Part shown: positions 13,017 through 17,992 of the stretch, in pieces
How the letters are laid out: every line of letters begins with the position of its first letter
Numbering within the stretch: the first letter of the stretch is position 1
NCBI GenBank assembly: GCA_037443105.1
Contig: JBBIOZ010000029.1
Coordinates: forward strand, 1 to 17,992
Direction: 5' to 3'
Source of the DNA: JAWCLZ01 sp037443105
Lineage (GTDB): Archaea; Halobacteriota; JAWCLZ01
DNA: 17,992 nt
Translations under genes and position numbers: made by a program
The notes under the pieces: model-generated
Told to the model about the DNA's origin: nothing
Database searches by the model: none
Seen by the model: only the letters and a program-made list of their open reading frames with translations

Positions 13017-14177
13017 ATGCCAAGTCAAGTTAAATTCATCTCTGGCAATATAGCAGTTGCAGAGGCGGTTAAGAGAATTGACATTGATGTGGTTTCAGCA
13101 TATCCTATTACTCCTCAAACTCACGTTGTGGAGTACATTTCTCAATATATTGCAGATGGAGAGATGGATGCCAGTTTCATAAAAGTAGAATCTGAGCATT
13201 CTGCGTTGAGTGTTTGCGCAGGCGCAGCTGCCGCTGGGTCTAGGACATTTACCGCAACCTCCTCTCAAGGCCTAGCATTGATGCACGAAGTGCTCTTCGC
13301 AGTTTCAGGCAGTAGATTGCCAATCGTTATGAGTGTTTCCAATCGCGCTTTGAGCGCACCCCTAAACATCTGGTGCGACCACAGCGATTCCATGGCACAG
13401 CGTGACTCAGGCTGGATTCAGCTTTACTGCGAAAATGCACAGGAGGTCTTCGATACTGTGATTCAAGCCTTCAGAATAGCGGAGCATAAAAATGTTTACC
13501 TCCCAGTTATGGTAAACCTAGACGGATTCTTCTTGAGTCACACATATGAAAAAGTGCTGGTAGAGGATAAAGAAGCGGTTCAAGAGTTTGTGCCTGAATT
13601 TAAACCACAATTCAAACTAGACCCGGATTTCCCAAGTGCAATAGGTGCATATGCCTTTCCAGAGTACTACACTGAGTTCAAGCGCCAGCAGGTTGAAGGA
13701 ATGCGCTGCGCTTTAAGAGTGATCCCGAAGGTTGGCGAGGAATTTGGCAGAAAATTTGGAAGAAGGTATGGTTTAATTGAAGAATACTTTACTGAAGACG
13801 CAGAGGTCGTGCTTATTACAATGGGCTCCATCGCTGGTGCAGCCAAGAGCGTTGTGGATAAACTGCGCAAGCAGGGCAAGAAAGTTGGACACTTAAAACT
13901 GCGAACCTTCAGACCTTTTCCAAAGCAAGCCCTTCAAGCAGCGCTGCGAAATGCAAGCATAGTTGCTGTACTTGACAGAAGTGTTTCTTTTGGCGCAGGG
14001 GGTCCTGTTGCAATTGAAGTTAGAGCAGCTCTTGATATCCCTGTACTTGGCTTCATCGCTGGACTGGGAGGGAGGGATATCTTGATTGAGGAGCTTGAGC
14101 AGATGTTTAAGCTATGCGAGGAGGCTTTGAAGAAAAAGAAATTTTTCGACTGCAAATTCATTGGGGTGAGAGAATGA
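13017..14177 (+). CDS. porA: Pyruvate:ferredoxin oxidoreductase, alpha subunit
   Basis: 386 residues, the usual length for archaeal PorA. The pyrimidine-binding half of the TPP site is represented by SAYPITPQTHVVEY with Thr at the substrate position, VESEHSALSVCAGAAAAGSR and FTATSSQGLALMHE. IWCDHSDSMAQRDSGW and the C-terminal transketolase-like part (VVLITMGSIAGAAK, then VLDRSVSFGAGGP) are as in pyruvate rather than 2-oxoglutarate or indolepyruvate enzymes. GGAGG lies 9 nt upstream of the ATG. The stop overlaps the porB start by 4 nt. Confidence 0.94.
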   Translation: MPSQVKFISGNIAVAEAVKRIDIDVVSAYPITPQTHVVEYISQYIADGEMDASFIKVESEHSALSVCAGAAAAGSRTFTATSSQGLALMHEVLFAVSGSRLPIVMSVSNRALSAPLNIWCDHSDSMAQRDSGWIQLYCENAQEVFDTVIQAFRIAEHKNVYLPVMVNLDGFFLSHTYEKVLVEDKEAVQEFVPEFKPQFKLDPDFPSAIGAYAFPEYYTEFKRQQVEGMRCALRVIPKVGEEFGRKFGRRYGLIEEYFTEDAEVVLITMGSIAGAAKSVVDKLRKQGKKVGHLKLRTFRPFPKQALQAALRNASIVAVLDRSVSFGAGGPVAIEVRAALDIPVLGFIAGLGGRDILIEELEQMFKLCEEALKKKKFFDCKFIGVRE

Positions 14178-15064
14178 ATTTAACTGAGCTGACCAAGGAA
14201 GAATATTTCATTCACGGTCATAGAGCGTGTGCTGGATGCGCTGCACCCATAGCGCTGAGGCTAATACTCAAAGTACTTGGTCCAAGAACGATTGTTGTGA
14301 ATGCTACCTCTTGCATCGAAATAGTTTCAACTCCGTATCCGGATAATGCTTGGATGGTACCATATATCCACAGTTTATTTGAAAATACAGCAGCAGTAGC
14401 AAGCGGGATAGAAGCTGCGCTTAAGGTGCAGATGAAGAAGGGCAGAAGAGCAAAGGAGAGAATAAATGTTGTTGTGATAGCCGGAGATGGAGGCACAGCA
14501 GATATAGGCCTGCAGGCTCTCTCAGGCGCGCTTGAAAGAGGCCATGATTTTCTATATATTTGCTACGACAACGAAGCCTACATGAATACAGGCATACAGC
14601 GTTCATCATCAACACCATATGGAGCGTGGACCACAACCTCGCCGCCCGGGAGAATAAGTATTGGACAGGATACTTGGAAGAAGGACGTCACTAAAATAGC
14701 TGCTGCCCACGATATTCCCTACGCTGCAACTGCATCGGTTGGTTATCCACAGGATTTAATCAATAAAATTGAGAAGGCCTCGAAAATAATAGGTCCTAAG
14801 TATATTCAGATCCACGCCCCATGCCCAACTGGCTGGCGGTACGATACCTCGCTGAGCATTGAAATTGCAAGGCTGGCAGTGCAAAGCGGGATGTGGATCC
14901 TGGCTGAGTATGAGAATGGTGAATTCAAGCCTAGGAAAATTGCCAAAAAAGTACCTGTGAAGGAATATCTAAAGCTCCAAGGAAGATTCGGACATTTGCC
15001 GGACGAGGAAATTGAGAAAATACAGAAGTATATAGATGAACGCCTCGCTAAACTCGGAATTTAA
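14174..15064 (+). CDS. porB: Pyruvate:ferredoxin oxidoreductase, beta subunit
   Basis: 296 residues from ATG 14174, which gives the same ATGA overlap seen elsewhere in the cluster; the frame is open further upstream inside porA but that extension is not family-like. The cluster-binding start is GHRACAGCAAP, followed by NATSCIEIVSTPYP. The TPP/Mg motif is GDGGTADIGLQALSGALERG, then CYDNEAYMNTG. The block SSSTPYGAWTTTSPPG is characteristic of pyruvate synthases. CPTGW and a C-terminal lid follow. Together with PorA it forms the catalytic core. Confidence 0.94.
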   Translation: MNLTELTKEEYFIHGHRACAGCAAPIALRLILKVLGPRTIVVNATSCIEIVSTPYPDNAWMVPYIHSLFENTAAVASGIEAALKVQMKKGRRAKERINVVVIAGDGGTADIGLQALSGALERGHDFLYICYDNEAYMNTGIQRSSSTPYGAWTTTSPPGRISIGQDTWKKDVTKIAAAHDIPYAATASVGYPQDLINKIEKASKIIGPKYIQIHAPCPTGWRYDTSLSIEIARLAVQSGMWILAEYENGEFKPRKIAKKVPVKEYLKLQGRFGHLPDEEIEKIQKYIDERLAKLGI

Positions 15065-15151
15065 ACACATCAAAAGAATAAACCATAGCCGTTTCAAAAG
15101 AAAAAAAATTTGAAGGTATACATGTCATGGTAGCATGTCGGGGGAATTAAA

Positions 15152-16048
15152 TTGAAGTTAAATGGAGTTGAAATTGAAGACACCTTCGCAGAGGCATTTC
15201 CCATAAAAATTGCAAGAGTAATAATCACTGCAGCCACAAAGCGCTGGGCTCTAGCAGCAGCCACTGAAGCAACAGGCTTTGGCACCTCAATCATAGCTTG
15301 TCCCGCGGAGGCCGGGATAGAGAAAATACTTGCCAACACTGAAACGCCTGATGGAAGACCTGGAGTAAGCATATTCATATGTCACGGCAGCGCTAAGGAA
15401 CTGGATACGCAATTGCTGAATAGAATAGGCCAGTGCGTTTTAACAGCACCCACATGCGCAGCATTCAATGGCTTGCCAAACGCCGAGAAGCAAATAAACA
15501 CTGGATTCAAACTGAAGTTCTTTGCCGACGGCTATGAAACCACCGATACCATAGCAGGGAGGAAGGTTTATCGCATACCTATGATGCAGGGCGAGTTCAT
15601 AGTTGAAGAAAACTTTGGCTGGCAGCAGGGCATAGCTGGAGGCAACTTCTTTATAATGGGCAAGAGTCAAATGGCTGCGCTTGCAGCGGCAGAAGCTGCG
15701 GTTGATGCAATCGCAAATGTGGACAATGTGATAACACCCTTTACAGGTGGCATAGTGGCAAGCGGCTCAAAGGTTGGCTCGAATAAATATAAATTCTTAA
15801 AGGCTTCCACAAATGAAAAATTCGCGCCTACATTGAGGACAAAGGTCGAAGGAAGCTTGGTACCCGCGGATGTTGAAGCGATATTTGAAATCGTTATTAA
15901 TGGATTGGACCTTGAATCGATAAAGAAGGCAACGAAGGTTGGAATTGAAGCAGCAGTTAAAATACCTGGAGTTGTGAAGATAACTGCTGGCAACTTCGGA
16001 GGTAAACTGGGGCCTTATCAAATAAAGCTAGCGGAGCTATTTCAATAA
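15152..16048 (+). CDS. ftr: Formylmethanofuran:tetrahydromethanopterin formyltransferase
   Basis: 298 residues, almost the exact length of methanogen Ftr. It begins KLNGVEIEDTFAEAFPIK, the family N-terminus, which fixes the unusual TTG start; GGGGG lies 7 nt upstream. Other family blocks are TEATGFGTSIIACPAEAGI, TPDGRPGVSI, DRIGQC-like NRIGQCVLTAPT, GEFIVEENFG, AGGNFFIMGKSQ, PFTGGIVASGSKVGS and the C-terminal PGVVKITAGNFGGKLG. The enzyme moves the formyl group between methanofuran and tetrahydromethanopterin, the second step of CO2 reduction to methyl or of its reversal, in the cytoplasm. It follows porB by 87 nt on the same strand, perhaps with its own promoter, and ends in a hairpin. Confidence 0.95.
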   Translation: MKLNGVEIEDTFAEAFPIKIARVIITAATKRWALAAATEATGFGTSIIACPAEAGIEKILANTETPDGRPGVSIFICHGSAKELDTQLLNRIGQCVLTAPTCAAFNGLPNAEKQINTGFKLKFFADGYETTDTIAGRKVYRIPMMQGEFIVEENFGWQQGIAGGNFFIMGKSQMAALAAAEAAVDAIANVDNVITPFTGGIVASGSKVGSNKYKFLKASTNEKFAPTLRTKVEGSLVPADVEAIFEIVINGLDLESIKKATKVGIEAAVKIPGVVKITAGNFGGKLGPYQIKLAELFQ

Positions 16049-16060
16049 AGCTCCTTTTTT
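16033..16060 (+). terminator. Hairpin plus T-run terminator of ftr
   Basis: GGAGCT (16033-16038) pairs perfectly with AGCTCC (16049-16054) around a 10-nt loop, and six T residues follow directly. The stop codon of ftr falls in the loop. This resembles a bacterial intrinsic terminator; in archaea the T-run is the main signal. Confidence 0.6.
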
Positions 16061-16080
16061 ATTTTCTCAACAGATGATTC

Positions 16081-16117
16081 TATATATGCTGAATATATAT
16101 GCGAATATATATGCTGA
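16081..16117. repeat. Three 12-13 bp tandem units upstream of pyrF
   Basis: The unit TATATATGCTGA is repeated three times (16081-16092, 16093-16104 with GCGA, and 16105-16117). The last copy ends 25 nt before the pyrF ATG, so it can act as TATA box; the others give alternative TBP sites or a repeated operator. Confidence 0.55.
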
Positions 16118-16142
16118 ACACTTTTACATAACTTAGCATCGC

Positions 16143-16970
16143 ATGACATTTAAGTCCAAGCTCTTGAAAAAGCAGCGCGAATCCCTGCTATGCGTGGGTC
16201 TGGATACAGTGCTTGATAGAATTCCATATTTTCTTCGAAGCTCTGAAGATGCAATATTTAAATTCAACAGCCGCATCATTGCTGCCACCCGCGACTTAGT
16301 ATGTGCATATAAGCTTAACTTGGGATTCTATCTTTCAGCAGGTGTGAAGGGAATGGAAGCTCTAGCCAAGACCATTGCGAATATACCCAAAGATATCCCG
16401 GTTATTTGTGATGCTAAGTTCTGCGATGTTAGTCACGCGTCAAAGGCATATGCGAAGGCTGTCTTCGAGACCTATGGCTTCGATGCAGTAACATTGAATC
16501 CATATCTAGGACGAGATGGAGTGCAGCCATTCCTAGAATATGAAGATAAGGGTATATTCATAGTTTGCAGAACGTCTAATAAAAGCGCTCAGGAACTGCA
16601 GCATTTGAAATGCAATGGCGCTGAGCTATTTGAAGTTGTTGCTAGAAAAGCAGTGGAATGGAATGAAAAAAACAATTTAGGCCTTGTAGTTGGAGCTCTA
16701 TTCCCTGAAGCCTTAAAGAGAGCGCGGGAAATCGTTGGTGAAGAAATGCAAATCCTGATACCTGGCATAGGAGCTCAATGTGGGGATGTAGAATGCGCTA
16801 TAAAATTTGGTACAAATTCAAGGGGGGATAAAGCGATCATCAATTCTGCTCGCGCGATCATCTACGCAAGCGAGGCGGAGGATTTTGATATTGCGGCTAG
16901 AAAAGCCGCATTGGCATTGAAAAGCGATATAGATCGATTGAGGAGGATGAAAAGGCAGTGCGTGCAGTAA
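16143..16970 (+). CDS. pyrF: Orotidine 5'-phosphate decarboxylase, long (type 2) form
   Basis: 275 residues, the size of the longer PyrF group. The N-terminus LLCVGLDTVLDRIP and YKLNLGFYL (Lys57) belong to the family. The catalytic Asp-Lys-x-x-Asp motif is CDAKFCDV (Asp90, Lys92, Asp95). VTLNPYLGRDGVQPFL and IPGIGAQCGD follow, and the phosphate-binding Arg is in NSARAIIYAS. It converts OMP to UMP in pyrimidine synthesis. The intersubunit Thr normally four residues after the second Asp reads Ala (DVSHASKAYA); Ser is next to it. The gene overlaps the following HAD gene by 13 nt. Confidence 0.92.
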   Translation: MTFKSKLLKKQRESLLCVGLDTVLDRIPYFLRSSEDAIFKFNSRIIAATRDLVCAYKLNLGFYLSAGVKGMEALAKTIANIPKDIPVICDAKFCDVSHASKAYAKAVFETYGFDAVTLNPYLGRDGVQPFLEYEDKGIFIVCRTSNKSAQELQHLKCNGAELFEVVARKAVEWNEKNNLGLVVGALFPEALKRAREIVGEEMQILIPGIGAQCGDVECAIKFGTNSRGDKAIINSARAIIYASEAEDFDIAARKAALALKSDIDRLRRMKRQCVQ

Positions 16971-17686
16971 CCTTTGACCTCTGGCACACCTTGGTGAATG
17001 ACTCAAAAGAGCTAAGCGAATTCTGGACCAGTGAGAGAATCGAAGGAATGCTTGAGATCCTCATCGCCGGTGGATATAAGGTTGAAAGAAGAGAAATACT
17101 GGAAGCATATGCAAGGTCTGGAGCGCTTTTTGAAGAGCTTAGAATGCGCAGCAGCAAAGAGATCGATGTTGCTGAGCAAATTGAAATACTGCTTTCACTC
17201 ATGAAAATTGAACCGAACCAGCGATTGATTGCCAAGCTTGAAAAACCATATACTGAGGTCGTGCTTAAGAAACTGCCATTCGTTATTCCAGGAGCTGAGG
17301 AATGCTTGCAAACCTTGAAGGATAGGGGATATAAATTAGGGCTGATCTCCAATACAGGTAGAACTCCTGGTAAAGTGTTGAGAGAGATGCTCCGCAAAAT
17401 TGGCTTGTCCCACTACTTCGAGCAGCTTACATTTTCAAATGAAATTGGACTGAGAAAACCTCATCCGGCGCCTTTTATTCACACCCTTAAAATACTCTCA
17501 GCCCGAGCCAGCGAGGCAGTGCACATAGGAGATCAACTTAGGTCAGATATATATGGCGCGAAAAATGCCGGAATGAAAGCGATATTATACAAACCGCTTT
17601 CAAAGCTTGAGGCAGTGAACGTCGAGCCAGACGAAGTGGTAGATAGTTTAACCAGCGTCGCTGAAATAATTGAAAAATTCAAATAA
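16958..17686 (+). CDS. HAD-superfamily hydrolase
   Basis: 242 residues from GTG 16958, with GGAGG 11 nt upstream inside pyrF. A Rossmann-like HAD core with helical cap (C1 type, residues about 15-95). Motif I is FDLWHTL: the nucleophile Asp7 is there but the usual Asp two residues later is Trp. Motif II is LGLISNTGRTP, motif III the Lys of GLRKPHPAPF, and motif IV HIGDQLRSDIYGAKNAGM. The +2 Asp is the acid/base of phosphatases; without it the protein may be a dehalogenase-like or atypical member. The 13-nt overlap with pyrF implies translational coupling. The substrate is unknown. Confidence 0.88.
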   Translation: MRAVTFDLWHTLVNDSKELSEFWTSERIEGMLEILIAGGYKVERREILEAYARSGALFEELRMRSSKEIDVAEQIEILLSLMKIEPNQRLIAKLEKPYTEVVLKKLPFVIPGAEECLQTLKDRGYKLGLISNTGRTPGKVLREMLRKIGLSHYFEQLTFSNEIGLRKPHPAPFIHTLKILSARASEAVHIGDQLRSDIYGAKNAGMKAILYKPLSKLEAVNVEPDEVVDSLTSVAEIIEKFK

Positions 17687-17834
17687 GGCATTCTAACCGC
17701 AGAAGGCTGCCTTTAATTCAGCGATCAACATCATAATAGCTGGAATTGGTTCTTATTTTGTGTTTTATGTTCAAAGTGATTTTTGAAAAAACCTTTCGAA
17801 CTCAAGCTTAGAAATATTTATAGTTATTTAGTTT
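17687..17834. other. Intergenic region before the CRISPR-like repeats
   Basis: I see no gene, RNA or strong promoter in this AT-rich stretch. A short minus-strand open segment (encoding EPIPAIMMLIAELK, ending at 17699) has no start and no recognisable family. It separates the HAD gene from the repeat tract. Confidence 0.4.
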
Positions 17835-17992
17835 GGGTCGTGCACTTCTAGTGAACAAGATGTTTTAGATATTGACGACTTTGTTGAAAACTCCTTTCAG
17901 TACCCCTTTTCATCCCCACGGTCAAAGCAATATATTAGGAGTTGATGAAGATAGGCTTTCAGTACCCTTTTCATCGGGTCGTGCACTTCTAC
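17835..17992 (-). CRISPR. Probable leader-distal end of a CRISPR array, cut by the window
   Basis: One complete 37-nt repeat occupies 17956-17992. Read on the minus strand it starts GTAGAAGTGCACGACC and ends GGGTACTGAAAG, like many archaeal repeats whose crRNA handle ends in TTGAAA(C/G) or similar. Two partial copies lie to the left: 17894-17914 matches the handle-bearing half with one inserted base, and 17835-17850 matches the other half exactly over 16 nt. Unique stretches of 41 nt (17915-17955) and 43 nt (17851-17893) separate them, normal spacer lengths. Repeat decay is typical of the end far from the leader, so the array should run on to the right. No cas gene is in the window. Only one full repeat is visible, so another interspersed repeat remains possible. 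Confidence 0.6.

Noticed and set aside
14114..14173. Longer N-terminus for PorB starting inside porA
   Set aside because: The extra 20 residues do not resemble PorB, while ATG 14174 gives the same 4-nt ATGA overlap used elsewhere in this cluster.
17697..17760. Possible minus-strand gene fragment ending LIAELKAAFCG
   Set aside because: It is under 25 codons, has no start or family similarity I can recognise, and is bounded by stops.

Overview
The window is a piece of an archaeal chromosome, AT-rich by eye. The archaeal assignment rests on NMD3 next to a DUF424 gene, formylmethanofuran:tetrahydromethanopterin formyltransferase (Ftr), a four-subunit pyruvate:ferredoxin oxidoreductase, a protein-disulfide-oxidoreductase domain, a tRNA-Glu without encoded CCA, TATA-box-like elements 25-30 nt before starts, and frequent AGA/AGG arginine codons. 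Ftr points to a tetrahydromethanopterin C1 pathway, as in methanogens, Archaeoglobi, methane or alkane oxidisers and relatives. The sequence alone does not fix the genus.

Layout. 1-1.74 kb: the 3' part of hflX (cut by the window edge), converging with a bifunctional-nuclease (DUF151) gene so that the stop codons overlap. 1.8-3.8 kb: a fused protein disulfide oxidoreductase-thioredoxin reductase, then an 88-residue unknown protein built from two similar halves. 3.9-6.9 kb: a compact cluster of a GlcD-type FAD dehydrogenase, a GlcF/HdrD-type iron-sulfur protein and a DJ-1/PfpI protein, behind a promoter region rich in inverted repeats. 6.9-8.5 kb (minus strand): tRNA-Glu(CTC), a phosphoribosyltransferase, a winged-helix protein and a stand-alone RAM domain. 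8.6-9.4 kb: a small zinc-finger-like protein and a decayed transposase. 9.4-11.2 kb: DUF424, NMD3 and a convergent RimI-type acetyltransferase, again with overlapping stops. 11.3-15.1 kb: a six-gene cluster of two tandem CBS-pair proteins followed by porG-porD-porA-porB. 15.2-16.1 kb: ftr, ending in a hairpin terminator. 16.1-17.7 kb: pyrF and a HAD hydrolase. 17.8-18.0 kb: what looks like the leader-distal end of a CRISPR array running out of the window.

How the genes may work together. The dehydrogenase pair would oxidise D-lactate or glycolate to pyruvate or glyoxylate. The linked DJ-1-like protein could supply D-lactate or glycolate if it has glyoxalase III activity. Pyruvate would then feed the oxidoreductase, which exchanges acetyl-CoA, CO2 and reduced ferredoxin, and Ftr belongs to the C1 branch of the same central metabolism. 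The CBS proteins in front of por may sense adenine nucleotides. A motif shared by the glcD upstream region and the winged-helix gene's upstream region suggests a possible local regulator. These links are inferences from gene order and motifs. The points I would check first are the disulfide-oxidoreductase/reductase fusion with one dead active site, the internally duplicated 88-residue protein, the shared motif, and the split repeats at the CRISPR end.
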